The position numbers and the translations under genes are program-made. The notes beneath the pieces are model-generated. The model made no database searches. It was not told the DNA's origin and was given only the letters and a program-made list of their open reading frames with translations. DNA of 64,000 bases from Aeromicrobium fastidiosum (GTDB lineage: Bacteria; Actinomycetota; Actinomycetes; Propionibacteriales; Nocardioidaceae), in NCBI RefSeq assembly GCF_017876595.1, contig NZ_JAGIOG010000001.1:1488001-1552000 (forward strand), given 5' to 3'. Within the stretch, counting starts at the first letter, position 1; the number at the start of each line of letters is the position of its first letter. Shown piece by piece: positions 1-10,235 of this stretch.

Positions 1-197
1 TGACTCGCGTCCTGCGCTGTTTCCCAGGTGCACCCCGGAAGCGGGCACCGGACCCAGTTCTCCGACGCCTCGCCCCTGACGCGATCGGGGTGCGGTGACC
101 AAGAACGGGGCGACCCCGAAAACGAACACCTCACGCCGGAAGCAACCGGGGTGAGGTGTCGGAATCCCAGGTGCACCTGGGAAACAGCCAGCCGGGG
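1..197. repeat. Composite inverted-repeat element downstream of crp
   Basis: This non-coding stretch is bounded by a perfect 18-bp inverted repeat: CTGTTTCCCAGGTGCACC at 17-34 and its complement at 170-187. The right arm also contains an 18-nt self-complementary palindrome at 165-182. Two smaller stems lie inside (85-91 with 113-119, and 126-134 with 151-159), and CCGGAAGC occurs as a direct repeat at 35-42 and 137-144. It lies directly 3' of crp on the minus strand, so it could serve as a terminator or a small mobile palindromic repeat. No transposase or open frame is associated with it. Confidence 0.6.
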
Positions 198-875
198 TCA
201 GCGGGCGCGGCGCTGCAGACGCTCGAGGTCGAGGATGACCACGGAGCGGGGCTCGAGCCGCAGCCAGCCGCGGCTGGCGAAGTCGGCGAGGGCCTTGTTG
301 ACCGTCTCGCGGGAGGCACCGACCAGCTGGGCGAGCTCTTCCTGCGTCAGGTCGTGGTTGACGTGGATGCCGTCATCGGCGCGACGTCCGAACCGCGAGG
401 CCAGGTCGAGCAGCGCCTTGGCCACGCGACCGGGCACGTCGCTGAAGACCAGGTCGCCGACGACCTCGTTGGTGCGGCGCAGGCGCCCGGCGAGCTGGTT
501 GAGTAGCGCGTGGGCGACATCGGGGTGGGCGTTGAGCACGGGGCTCAGCGCTTCGTGGCCGAGGCTCTTGAGCTCGACGTCGGTGACGGCGGTGGCCGTT
601 GCGGAGCGCGGACCCGGGTCGAAGAACGACAGCTCGCCGAACATCTGACCGGGGCCGAGGATCGCCAGCAGGTTCTCGCGGCCGTCGGGCGACGTGCGCC
701 CGAGCTTGATCTTGCCCTCGGTCACGACGTACAGCTGGTTGCCGTCGTCACCCTCGCTGAACAGGATCTCTCCTCGGCGCAGGCTCGACGAGGACATCGA
801 GTCCTCGAGCGCGCTCGCGACCTCGTCGTCGAGGCCGGAGAACAGCGGTGCCTGGCGGAGAACGTCGTCGGTCAC
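198..875 (-). CDS. crp: Crp/Fnr-family cyclic-nucleotide-responsive transcription regulator
   Basis: The 225-residue product closely matches the actinobacterial Crp/GlxR family (M. tuberculosis Rv3676, 224 aa). It is a homodimeric cytoplasmic regulator that binds cAMP and TGTGA-N6-TCACA sites. The cyclic-nucleotide fold covers about residues 10-115, with the phosphate-binding cassette [16 protein letters not shown] at 79-94. The winged helix contains [20 protein letters not shown] at 176-195. The reading frame continues upstream, but the GTG at 875 gives the family N-terminus ([14 protein letters not shown]) and has a GGGAAG-type ribosome site about 6 nt upstream. It is divergent from nth. 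A Crp-like site at 894-909 suggests autoregulation. Confidence 0.93.
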   Translation of the reverse strand: MTDDVLRQAPLFSGLDDEVASALEDSMSSSSLRRGEILFSEGDDGNQLYVVTEGKIKLGRTSPDGRENLLAILGPGQMFGELSFFDPGPRSATATAVTDVELKSLGHEALSPVLNAHPDVAHALLNQLAGRLRRTNEVVGDLVFSDVPGRVAKALLDLASRFGRRADDGIHVNHDLTQEELAQLVGASRETVNKALADFASRGWLRLEPRSVVILDLERLQRRAR

Positions 876-893
876 GGTCTTCCCTATCGGTCG

Positions 894-909
894 TGTATCA
901 GGGGTCACA
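894..909. promoter_or_regulatory. Candidate Crp site in the crp/nth divergent region
   Basis: TGTATCAGGGGTCACA matches the TGTGA-N6-TCACA pattern at 8 of 10 defined positions, with a perfect right half-site. It lies 19 bp upstream of the crp start, where autoregulation would be expected. This is pattern recognition only; no binding evidence exists. Confidence 0.4.
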
Positions 910-988
910 GTGCGTGGCTCCTTGCGCAGTTTCCCACATCCGGACGGTTCCCGGTGAGTTACGCGCCGAGGCACGTACGCTGGAGCCT

Positions 989-1708
989 GTGCCGACCCCC
1001 GTGACGAGACCGGAGACGACACTCGTGCGGAGGGCCCGCAAGATGCACCGGGTGCTCGCCGAGACGTATCCCGAGGCCGGCTGCGAGCTCGACTTCCGCA
1101 CGCCGTTCGAGCTGCTGGTGGCGACGGTCCTGTCGGCGCAGACCACCGACCGCCGCGTCAACGCCGCCACGCCCGGCCTGTTCGCGCGGTGGCCCGATCC
1201 GTACGCCATGGCGGCGGCACCCCGGCTCGAGCTCGAGCAGGTGCTGCGTCCGCTGGGCTTCTTCCGGGCCAAGACCGACAGCCTGCTGGGTCTGTCGGCG
1301 GCGCTGGTCGAGCGGTACGACGGCGAGGTGCCGGATCGGCTCGACGCGCTCGTGACGTTGCCGGGTGTTGGACGCAAGACCGCCAACGTCGTGCTGGGCA
1401 ACGCCTTCGATGTGCCGGGCCTGACGGTCGACACGCACTTCGCCCGGCTCGTGCGCCGGTTCGAGTGGGTCGAGCCCCAGATCGCGAGTGATCCGGTCAA
1501 GACCGAGCACGCCGTCGCGGCGATCTTTCCCCGCAAGGAGTGGACGATGCTGAGCCACCGCCTGATCTGGCACGGCCGCCGCCGCTGCCACGCCAAGAAG
1601 CCCGCCTGCGGCGCGTGCCCCGTGGCGCACTGGTGTCCCGCCTACGGCACGGGGCCGACCGACCCTGTGCTGGCGGCGGCCCTCGTCACGACCCAGGGGC
1701 CGGCATGA
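989..1708 (+). CDS. nth: Endonuclease III (thymine glycol DNA glycosylase/AP lyase)
   Basis: This 239-residue base-excision-repair enzyme removes oxidised pyrimidines and cleaves the AP site. The helix-hairpin-helix [14 protein letters not shown] carries the catalytic lysine (about K130). The catalytic aspartate is D149 in VDTHFARL. Four C-terminal cysteines (about 200, 207, 210, 216; spacing C-x6-C-x2-C-x5-C) form the 4Fe-4S site. The start is uncertain: GTG at 989 matches homolog length but has GGAG only 3 nt upstream, whereas GTG at 1025 has better-spaced GGAG but a shorter N-terminus. Its stop overlaps the next start (ATGA). It begins a translationally coupled operon running to 4956. Confidence 0.93.
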   Translation: MPTPVTRPETTLVRRARKMHRVLAETYPEAGCELDFRTPFELLVATVLSAQTTDRRVNAATPGLFARWPDPYAMAAAPRLELEQVLRPLGFFRAKTDSLLGLSAALVERYDGEVPDRLDALVTLPGVGRKTANVVLGNAFDVPGLTVDTHFARLVRRFEWVEPQIASDPVKTEHAVAAIFPRKEWTMLSHRLIWHGRRRCHAKKPACGACPVAHWCPAYGTGPTDPVLAAALVTTQGPA

Positions 1709-2322
1709 GGGCGCGGGCGGCGACCGCCGTCATCGCGCTGCTCTTGGTCGCGGCGTGCAGCGGCTCCGAGCCGGCCGACACCAAGCCGACGTTCGGCGGC
1801 GGCCCGGTGCCGACCGTCGCAGCGGACGAGCTCGCCGCGGCGAAGGCGCAGGCGGGCATCGACGCCTGCCCCGCGCCGGCGGAGCAGGCGACGGGCGACG
1901 AAGCACTGCCGGGTATCACCCTGGAGTGCCTGGGCGGCGGCAATGCGGTCGACGTGTCGACACTGGCCGGGCGACCCACCGTCATCAACATCTTCGCGAG
2001 CTGGTGCCGGCCGTGCCGCGACGAGATGCCGCTGCTCGCCCGCGCCGACGCCGAGTACGGCGACGCGGTGCAGTTCGTCGGCATCGACTTCGGCGACGCG
2101 GCACCCGACGACGCGATCGAGCTGGCTCGCGCCTCGGGGGTCACGTACCCGCTGCTGGCCGATCCCGACCAGATCACGCGGGCCGGGCTCAAGGTCGCGG
2201 CCATGCCGCAGACGCTGTTCGTCGACGCGCAGGGGAGGATCGTGGCGACGGAACGGACGCCCTACGACTCGTACGCCGATCTGACCGCCGCGATCCGACG
2301 ACACCTGGGAGTGACGCCATGA
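1705..2322 (+). CDS. TlpA/ResA-like thioredoxin-fold lipoprotein
   Basis: The product is a secreted, membrane-anchored thiol-disulfide oxidoreductase of 205 residues. The N-terminus is a lipoprotein signal (hydrophobic residues 8-15, lipobox VAAC with C18). The thioredoxin-like domain starts near residue 70 and has ASWCRPC (C101, C104) as redox centre, followed by the usual DEMPLL helix. Extra cysteines at C55 and C75 lie before the fold. The equivalent position in mycobacteria carries a similar protein (Rv3673c), and nearby marP needs a disulfide, so substrate maturation outside the membrane is a reasonable inference. Its ATG overlaps the nth stop and its stop overlaps the Nudix start. Confidence 0.85.
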   Translation: MRARAATAVIALLLVAACSGSEPADTKPTFGGGPVPTVAADELAAAKAQAGIDACPAPAEQATGDEALPGITLECLGGGNAVDVSTLAGRPTVINIFASWCRPCRDEMPLLARADAEYGDAVQFVGIDFGDAAPDDAIELARASGVTYPLLADPDQITRAGLKVAAMPQTLFVDAQGRIVATERTPYDSYADLTAAIRRHLGVTP

Positions 2323-2966
2323 CGGCCGAGACGCTGCCCGACTGGCTGCGGCCCCTGGCCGACCTCTCTGGCTCGGTCGAGGCGTCGCTGCTGTCGCCGC
2401 ACTTCACGACCGTCCCCGACGACGCCCGTCCCGCCGCCGTCCTGATGCTGTTCGCCGACGGTGCAGCCGGGCCCGAGCTGCTGCTCACCGAGCGCGCCAC
2501 GACGATGCGCAACCACGCCGGCCAGATCTCGTTCCCGGGTGGCAAGTCCGATCCCGGCGACGCCGACGCGGCGGCGACGGCGCTGCGCGAGGCGACCGAG
2601 GAGGTCGGTCTCGACCCCGCGACGGTCGAGGTCTTCGGCACGTTGCCCACGTTGTGGCTGCCGCCCAGCAACTTCGCCGTCACGCCCGTCCTCGGCTACT
2701 GGAGCGAGCCGACGACCCTGCAGTCGGTCAGCGACGCCGAGGTCGTCACGGTGCTGCACCAGCCGATCGCAGAGCTGCTCGACCCCGCCAACCGCTTCAG
2801 CGTCACGCACCCGTCGGGCTGGCGCGGCCCCGCCTTCGAGGTGGGCACCCCGATGCCGCTGTGGGGGTTCACGGCCGGCATCATCTCCCGGCTGTTCGAC
2901 GTGCTCGGCTGGTCCCAGCCCTGGGACGAAGCCCTCACACGGCCCCTTCCCGAGCTGCCCGCATGA
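2319..2966 (+). CDS. Nudix hydrolase, CoA pyrophosphatase (NudL/UPF0035) type
   Basis: This 215-residue Nudix protein has the CoA-pyrophosphatase signature LLTERATTMRNHAGQISFPG directly before the Nudix box (residues about 74-98). The box contains GGKSDPGD and TALREATEEVGL, with the REATEE metal-binding core intact. Known NudL-type enzymes split coenzyme A into 3',5'-ADP and phosphopantetheine; specificity here is inferred from that signature. It is translationally coupled on both sides (ATGA overlaps with the TlpA-like gene and with marP). Confidence 0.85.
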   Translation: MTAETLPDWLRPLADLSGSVEASLLSPHFTTVPDDARPAAVLMLFADGAAGPELLLTERATTMRNHAGQISFPGGKSDPGDADAAATALREATEEVGLDPATVEVFGTLPTLWLPPSNFAVTPVLGYWSEPTTLQSVSDAEVVTVLHQPIAELLDPANRFSVTHPSGWRGPAFEVGTPMPLWGFTAGIISRLFDVLGWSQPWDEALTRPLPELPA

Positions 2967-4135
2967 ACTCGCTCGACCTGATCATCGTCGTGATCCTGGT
3001 CGCCTATGCCGTCTCGGGGTTCTTCCAGGGGTTCGTCGTCAACCTGGTCGCGACGCTCGGGCTGCTGGTCGGCGGGCTCGTGGCCCTCGCGGTCGTCCCG
3101 ATGCTGCTGTCGGGCGACAGGCCGACGCTGTCGAGCTCGCTGCTGGCGCTCGGGCTGGTGATCGGTGCGGGTGCCGTGGGTCAGGCGATCGGGACGCTCG
3201 TGGGGTCCGGCCTGCGTCAGGGCCTGAAGTGGCGGCCGCTGCGCTCCCTCGACGCCGTGGGGGGCAGTGCGCTGAGCATCGTCGCGGTGCTGTGTGCGGC
3301 CTGGGCGCTCGGCTACTCCGTCAGCGGCACGTCGATCCCGTACCTGTCGACGGCGTCGCGCGACTCCGCGATCCTCGAGAAGGTCGACGGCGTCATGCCG
3401 GCCCGAGCGACGTCCGTGCTGCGCTCGTTCAACGAGGTGCTCGACTCCAACCTGTTCCCCCGGTACATCGACCCGTTCGACTCCGAGGACATCACGCAGG
3501 TCGATCCGCCTGACGAGGAGACCCTCGCGAGCGCCGGCGTGCGCCGCGCCAGGGACAGCGTCGTCAAGATCCTGGGTCAGGCCCGCTGCGACCGCGGCAT
3601 CGAGGGCTCGGGCTTCGCCTACGCCGACGGACGCATCATGACCAACGCGCACGTCGTCGCGGGGGTCGCGAGTCCGTCGGTCGTGGTGGGCGACCGCGAG
3701 GTGCCGACGCGCGTCGTGCTGTTCGACCGCGATCTCGACATCGCGGTGCTCGCCGTCGAGGGGCTCGACCTCGACCCCCTGCGGTTCGACGACACCGGTG
3801 AGGCCGGGCAGGCGGCGGCTGTCCTCGGCTATCCCCAGAACGGGCCGTTCGACGCCCGCGCGGCGCGCATCCGCGACGAGATCCGCCTGCGCAGCCCCGA
3901 CATCTACGACCGCGGGCAGGTCGTCCGCGAGACCTTCTCGGTGCGTGGCCTGGTGCGCTCGGGCAACTCCGGCGGACCGCTCGTGTCCGAGAGCGGTGAC
4001 GTGCTGGGCGTCATCTTCGCGGCGTCGGTCTCCGACAAGTCGACGGGTTACGCGTTGACGGCCAAGCAGGTCGCCGACGACGCCCGCAAGGGTGCCCGGG
4101 CCACCGCCGAGGTGTCGACGGGCGACTGCGCGTGA
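2963..4135 (+). CDS. marP: MarP-like membrane serine protease (CvpA + trypsin-like domain)
   Basis: The 390-residue protein has four predicted membrane helices of the CvpA/colicin V production type (about residues 5-50 and 58-120). An extracytoplasmic chymotrypsin-fold protease follows. The triad is H230 (MTNAHVV), D259 (DRDLDIAVL) and S336 (GNSGGPL). C209 and the penultimate residue C389 correspond to the disulfide of M. tuberculosis MarP (Rv3671c), a periplasmic protease needed for acid resistance. Length matches the family (397 aa). The ATG overlaps the Nudix stop, and the stop overlaps the downstream GTG. Role in acid or oxidative stress is by homology. Confidence 0.9.
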   Translation: MNSLDLIIVVILVAYAVSGFFQGFVVNLVATLGLLVGGLVALAVVPMLLSGDRPTLSSSLLALGLVIGAGAVGQAIGTLVGSGLRQGLKWRPLRSLDAVGGSALSIVAVLCAAWALGYSVSGTSIPYLSTASRDSAILEKVDGVMPARATSVLRSFNEVLDSNLFPRYIDPFDSEDITQVDPPDEETLASAGVRRARDSVVKILGQARCDRGIEGSGFAYADGRIMTNAHVVAGVASPSVVVGDREVPTRVVLFDRDLDIAVLAVEGLDLDPLRFDDTGEAGQAAAVLGYPQNGPFDARAARIRDEIRLRSPDIYDRGQVVRETFSVRGLVRSGNSGGPLVSESGDVLGVIFAASVSDKSTGYALTAKQVADDARKGARATAEVSTGDCA

Positions 4136-4956
4136 GGCCGCTGTCGTCTTTCGTGGCCGGGGTCGTGGCGGTGCTCGCCGCGATCGTGACGGTGCCGCTG
4201 CTGTGGGTGTCGACGCACGTCGTCGACGAGGACGGCTACGTCGCGTTCAGCAGCTCGATCGCGACCGACGGCGAGCTGCAGGGCGCCGTCGCGGCCTATC
4301 TGGCCGACGACTACGTGCAGCGTGGTCTGCTGCCGGCCGCGCTGCAGGAGACCGCGACGTCGGTGCTGACGACCGTCGCCCGCGGCACGACCGACCAGCC
4401 GGGGTTCGTGAGCGCCTGGGAGGAGACGCAGCGCAGCCTCCACCGGTCGGCGTTCGACGACGGCACCGGGCCGCTGACCGTCCGGCTCCAGCCACTGAGC
4501 CAGTTCGCGGCCGACCGCGTGGGCTCGCTGCTGCCCGTCTCGCTCGACGTGCCGGTCGACCTGCAGGCGCAGGTCGGCACGGCGGGCGATCGGGAGATGC
4601 TGCAGAAGGCCGAGCGCTCCCGCACCTACTCGCTGCTCGGGCTCATGGTCGTCGTGGTCGCAGCGACCACGTGTCTCGTCGCGGCGCGCCGCCGCAGCCT
4701 GGCTGTCGCGGGTCTGGGGCTCGGTGCCCTGGTCGTCGCCGGCGTGCTCCGGGTCGTCGTCGAGATCGCGCTGCCCGACCTGATCGACCGCGCCGAGACG
4801 CTGTCGCCGTTCGCCCGCGCGGTGCAGAGGCTGCTGCTCGACCGAGCCGCCGACTCGCTGTCGGGATGGCTGGAGCAGATCGCGCTGGTCGGTGCCGGAG
4901 CGCTGCTGGTCGGCCTGCTCGGGCGGATCGCGTCCGGCCTGCGACGGACCGCCTGA
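4132..4956 (+). CDS. Conserved actinobacterial membrane protein, function unknown
   Basis: The 274-residue protein starts with a GTG overlapping the marP stop. It has an N-terminal membrane helix (about 5-25), a long extracytoplasmic region of about 130 residues with no recognisable motif, then three or four hydrophobic helices (about 163-182, 188-208 and 243-262). No catalytic signature is visible. Its place as last gene of the nth-marP operon suggests an envelope role, but no function is assigned. Confidence 0.75.
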   Translation: MRPLSSFVAGVVAVLAAIVTVPLLWVSTHVVDEDGYVAFSSSIATDGELQGAVAAYLADDYVQRGLLPAALQETATSVLTTVARGTTDQPGFVSAWEETQRSLHRSAFDDGTGPLTVRLQPLSQFAADRVGSLLPVSLDVPVDLQAQVGTAGDREMLQKAERSRTYSLLGLMVVVVAATTCLVAARRRSLAVAGLGLGALVVAGVLRVVVEIALPDLIDRAETLSPFARAVQRLLLDRAADSLSGWLEQIALVGAGALLVGLLGRIASGLRRTA

Positions 4957-4969
4957 CCGACCTGTCTGC

Positions 4970-5395
4970 CTAGCGGCGGTGGCCGGGCAGGGTCGGCACG
5001 GGGTCCTGCGAGTGCTGGCCCTTCAGGGCCTGTGGGATGTCCTTCGCCGCGGCGATGGTCTTGGCCGGCACCCGCACCTTCTTGAGCAGCTTGATGCCGA
5101 CGACGATGAGAAGCGCCACGAGCAGCAGGTAGAAGCCTGCCACGATCAGGAACGCCCACGCGGGGTCGAGACCGGCCATGACGATGAAGTAGGCCGCCGA
5201 GATCGACAGCATGACGATGATGAGCAGCCCGAAGAACGCGGAGACCAAGATCATGCCGGCACCGATGCCGCCGGCCTTGACGCTGACGCTCAGCTCGCTC
5301 TTGGCCAGCTTGACGACGCTCTGGAGCAGCAGCGTCAGGTCGCGCGATGCGTCGCCGATCAACCGGCCGATGGTCGGCTCGTCGTGGGTGCTCAT
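4970..5395 (-). CDS. Putative actinobacterial Holin-X family membrane protein
   Basis: This is a 141-residue protein with an amphipathic N-terminus (TIGRLIGDASRDLTLLLQSV), two closely spaced transmembrane helices (about 46-70 and 76-103), and a basic tail with LLKKVRVPAKTIAAAKDIP. That is the layout of the Holin-X/phage_holin_3_6 family found beside acs in many actinobacteria (Rv3669-like position). Despite the name there is no phage context and no lysin, so a lytic role should not be assumed. The ATG at 5395 lies 25 codons inside the longest frame. Confidence 0.75.
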   Translation of the reverse strand: MSTHDEPTIGRLIGDASRDLTLLLQSVVKLAKSELSVSVKAGGIGAGMILVSAFFGLLIIVMLSISAAYFIVMAGLDPAWAFLIVAGFYLLLVALLIVVGIKLLKKVRVPAKTIAAAKDIPQALKGQHSQDPVPTLPGHRR

Positions 5396-5474
5396 GCGTG
5401 CGAGCCTACAAGTGATCCGTGGCAGGGTGCAGGTCAGCGTCCGGCGCCCGTCCCGACCTCCACGTCCCACGCAC

Positions 5475-5511
5475 GAGCGCCCCTGACCCGAGGTTCGGGT
5501 CAGGGGCGCTC
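5475..5511. terminator. Perfect hairpin 3' of acs
   Basis: A perfect 17-bp stem with a 3-nt loop pairs 5475-5491 with 5495-5511. It sits 12 nt past the acs stop, between acs and the Holin-X gene, both on the minus strand. There is no U-tract, as is common for actinobacterial terminators. Confidence 0.75.
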
Positions 5512-5522
5512 GACGGTGTCGG

Positions 5523-7502
<1,980 letters not shown>

Positions 7503-7562
7503 GGTGCTCCTCGGTTCACGGTCCGGCCGGGGCGACGCGATGCCGCGCCCGTGACAAACTGG

Positions 7563-7578
7563 TGTGGTCTACCCCACA
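7563..7578. promoter_or_regulatory. TGTGG-N6-CCACA palindrome between acs and its regulator
   Basis: The 16-bp sequence has perfectly palindromic arms with the spacing of a Crp site, differing from TGTGA-N6-TCACA by one base in each arm. It also contains ACCCCA, which fits the recalled RamA motif (A followed by 4-5 C). It lies about 61 bp upstream of acs and 49 bp upstream of the regulator gene. Confidence 0.45.
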
Positions 7579-7581
7579 TCG

Positions 7582-7597
7582 TGTGGTGGCGGTCACG
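7582..7597. promoter_or_regulatory. Second Crp-like site between acs and its regulator
   Basis: TGTGGTGGCGGTCACG matches TGTGA-N6-TCACA at 8 of 10 positions. It is centred 19 bp from the first palindrome, about two helical turns, so the two sites face the same side of the DNA. Confidence 0.4.
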
Positions 7598-7626
7598 GAT
7601 GGTCTAGCCCCGAAAGGGGGTGCGCG

Positions 7627-8445
7627 GTGCCGATCGACCTGCGTCGGGACGATCTGGACCTGCTGCGCGCCGCGGCCGCACGCCTGCGCCGCGAGGGCGG
7701 GGTGCCCCTGGTCTTCGGCGGGCTGCGCGACGACAGCGGGGTGCCGGTCACCCTCACGCTCGGCGAGGTCACGCACGACCTCGCGTCGATCACGATCAAG
7801 CCGTCTCGCGGGCTCGGTGGGCGGACGTGGATCAGCCGCCGCCCGGCGTTCGTCCGCGACTACGGGACGTCCGAGGACATCACCCACGAGTACGACCGGC
7901 AGATCCTCGGCGAACGCGTCACGTTCCTCGCGGTCGTCCCGCTGGTCGTCCGCGACGAGGTGCGCGGCCTGCTGTACGCCGGCACCCGAGGTGCCGAGCA
8001 GCTCTCGGAGGCGGCGCTCGAGGGCCTCGTGGTCGAGTCCCGCAAGGTGTCCGACGAGATGGCGATCCGCGACGAGGTCGACCGCCGGGTGCGGCTCGAG
8101 CAGTCGGTCGCCGCGGCGGGTGCCGAGACCGCCGAGCTGCAGCGGCTGCGCGACGCCTTCGCGCAGATGAGGGTCATCGCCCGCGAGACGCACGATCCGT
8201 CGACCCGGGAGCGCCTCGACGCGCTGCTGAGCGGCCCGTCGCCGTCCGGTGTCACCCTGACGGCCCGCCAGCTCGACGTCGTGTCGCTCGTCGCCGCGGG
8301 ATGCCGCAACAGCGAGATCGCCGACCGCCTGGGGCTCGGGCCCGAGACGGTCAAGAGCTATCTGCGCAGCGCCATGACGCGGCTGGGTGCCCGGTCGAGG
8401 CACGAGGCCGTGACGGCTGCCCGCCGCCACGGCCTCCTCCCCTGA
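7627..8445 (+). CDS. GAF-LuxR transcription regulator, RamA-like
   Basis: This 272-residue cytoplasmic regulator has a GAF-like sensory domain (about residues 20-150), a helical linker (about 155-200) and a C-terminal LuxR helix-turn-helix (LTARQLDVVSLVAAGCRNSE and VKSYLRSAMTRLGARSRHEA). The architecture and length match RamA of Corynebacterium glutamicum, an acetate-metabolism activator, and the gene is divergent from acs. The GTG start at 7627 is chosen for the GAAAGGGGG ribosome site 7 nt upstream. AGGGGGT at that position and ACCCCA at 7571 fit the RamA motif as I recall it. The ligand is unknown. Confidence 0.8.
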   Translation: MPIDLRRDDLDLLRAAAARLRREGGVPLVFGGLRDDSGVPVTLTLGEVTHDLASITIKPSRGLGGRTWISRRPAFVRDYGTSEDITHEYDRQILGERVTFLAVVPLVVRDEVRGLLYAGTRGAEQLSEAALEGLVVESRKVSDEMAIRDEVDRRVRLEQSVAAAGAETAELQRLRDAFAQMRVIARETHDPSTRERLDALLSGPSPSGVTLTARQLDVVSLVAAGCRNSEIADRLGLGPETVKSYLRSAMTRLGARSRHEAVTAARRHGLLP

Positions 8446-8570
8446 CCTGCGGAGCAGGTCGGTCGCCCGCATGGGCCGAGCGAGCGCAGCGAGCGAAGGC
8501 AGGCGCCCGTGCGAAGCACGGCAGCGCTGAGGCACGAAGCGCTGGAGTGGCGACGCAGGAGCCGCGCGCA
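8444..8570. repeat. Hairpin-rich repeat between convergent genes
   Basis: Three or more short stems follow the regulator stop: a perfect 7-bp stem at 8444-8460 that begins inside the stop codon, GAGCG/CGAGCG-type repeats near 8478-8498, and CGTGC-GAA-GCACG near 8509-8521. The block ends in ACTATTTTT on the plus strand, which gives a T-tract and terminator character. GAGCGCAGCGAGCG-like repeats are common between actinobacterial genes. Confidence 0.55.
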
Positions 8571-10235
8571 CTATTTTTCTGATCCCGCCCCCGTCAGCGA
8601 CCGCACCTCGAGCTCGGCGAACCGGTCCTCGCTCGACCGCTCCTTCGACGTGATGGTGCCGAGGTAGCCGAGCAGGAAGCCCAGCGGGATCGACACGATG
8701 CCGGGGTTCTCGAGCGGGAACCAGCTGATGTCGACGCTCGTCGGCAGCAGCGACAGGTTCTTGCCGGTCGCGTCGACGCCCTTGCCCGAGACGATCGGCG
8801 AGAAGATCACGAGCCCCACCGACGAGATCAGTCCGCCGTAGATGCTCCAGAGCACGCCGCGGGTGTTGAAGCGCTTCCAGAACAGGTTGAACAGCAGGGC
8901 CGGCAGGTTGGCCGAGGCCGCGACCGCGAAGGCCAGGGCCACCAGGAACGCGACGTTGAGGCTCTGGCCCGGGATGGCCAGCGCGATCGCGATGCCGCCG
9001 ATGACGAACGCCGAGATGCGGGCGACCTTGATCTCGTCGGCACCCGAGGCCTCGCCCTTCTTCCAGACGCTGGCGTACAGGTCGTGGGCCACGGACGAGG
9101 CCGAGGTCAGCGTCAGGCCGGCGACGACCGCGAGGATCGTCGCGAACGCGACGGCCGAGATCAGGGCCAGCAGGATCGCGCCACCCGTCGTGCCGGGACC
9201 ACCGCCGACGGCTTCGGCCAGCAGCGGCGAGGCCAGGTTGCCGCCGGAGTCGATGATCCGCTGCTTGGCGTCGCCGGTCACGAGGGCTGCGGCACCGAAG
9301 CCGAGGATCAGGGTCAGCAGGTAGAACGAGCCGATGATGCCGATGGCCCACAGCACCGACTGGCGGGCCTGGCGGGCGGTCGGGACGGTGTAGAACCGCA
9401 CCAGGATGTGCGGCAGGCCGGCGGTGCCGAGCACCAGGGCGATGCCCAGCGAGATGAAGTCGATCTTGCTGGTCGTGGTCGCGCCGTACTTGAGCCCCGG
9501 CTCGAGGAACGCCGAGCCCTTGCCGCTGTTCTGGGCGGCCTGGCCCAGCAGGTCGGACACGTTGAAGCCGAACTTGGCGAGCACCAGGACGCTGATCAGG
9601 ATCGTGCCGCCCATCAGCAGCACGGCCTTGACGATCTGCACCCACGTCGTGCCCTTCATGCCGCCGATCACGACGTAGAAGATCATCAGGATGCCGACCG
9701 CGACGATCGTCAGGTTCTTGGCGGTCTGGCTGTCGACGCCGAGCAGCAGCGACACGAGCGCGCCGGCACCGACCATCTGGGCCAGCAGGTAGAAGATCGA
9801 CACGACGATCGTCGACGTCGCCGCGGCGGTGCGGACGGGGGTCTGCCGCATCCGGTAGGCGAGCTGGTCGGCCATCGTGTAGCGGCCGGAGTTGCGCAGC
9901 AGCTCGGCGACCAGCAGCAGGGCCACGAGCCAGGCGACGAGGAAGCCGATCGAGTACAGGAAGCCGTCGTAGCCCGACAGCGCGATGGCACCCGAGATGC
10001 CGAGGAACGAGGCGGCCGACATGTAGTCGCCGCCGATCGCGAAGCCGTTCTGCACGCCGCTGAAGCTGCGTCCGCCGGCGTAGTAGTCGGCCGCGGTCTT
10101 GGTGTTGCGGCTGGCCCAGAACGTGATGCCCACGGTCAGCAGCACGACGAGCAGGAACAGGGTGGCGGTCAGGGCCTGGTGGTCGTTCGACGACGACGCC
10201 TGGGCGAACGTGATGCCCGCGAGCGAGGTGCTCAT
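8571..10235 (-). CDS. actP: Cation/acetate symporter (solute:sodium symporter family)
   Basis: The 554-residue transporter has 13 or so hydrophobic helices and strong ActP/YjcG signatures: YYAGGRSFSGVQNGFAIGGD near the N-terminus, AASFLGISG, and GTAGLPHILVRFYTVP in the middle. It imports acetate and possibly other short carboxylates with a cation. The ATG at 10235 overlaps the DUF485 stop, so the two are translationally coupled as in yjcH-actP of E. coli. With acs nearby it forms an uptake-activation route for acetate. Confidence 0.93.
   Translation of the reverse strand: MSTSLAGITFAQASSSNDHQALTATLFLLVVLLTVGITFWASRNTKTAADYYAGGRSFSGVQNGFAIGGDYMSAASFLGISGAIALSGYDGFLYSIGFLVAWLVALLLVAELLRNSGRYTMADQLAYRMRQTPVRTAAATSTIVVSIFYLLAQMVGAGALVSLLLGVDSQTAKNLTIVAVGILMIFYVVIGGMKGTTWVQIVKAVLLMGGTILISVLVLAKFGFNVSDLLGQAAQNSGKGSAFLEPGLKYGATTTSKIDFISLGIALVLGTAGLPHILVRFYTVPTARQARQSVLWAIGIIGSFYLLTLILGFGAAALVTGDAKQRIIDSGGNLASPLLAEAVGGGPGTTGGAILLALISAVAFATILAVVAGLTLTSASSVAHDLYASVWKKGEASGADEIKVARISAFVIGGIAIALAIPGQSLNVAFLVALAFAVAASANLPALLFNLFWKRFNTRGVLWSIYGGLISSVGLVIFSPIVSGKGVDATGKNLSLLPTSVDISWFPLENPGIVSIPLGFLLGYLGTITSKERSSEDRFAELEVRSLTGAGSEK

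Noticed and set aside
17..187. Insertion sequence suggested by the terminal inverted repeats
   Set aside because: No transposase fits within 135 bp and no target duplication is visible; at most a non-autonomous element.
4970..5395. Holin annotation considered as sign of a prophage
   Set aside because: There are no phage structural, lysis or integration genes nearby, and this family sits beside acs in many actinobacteria.
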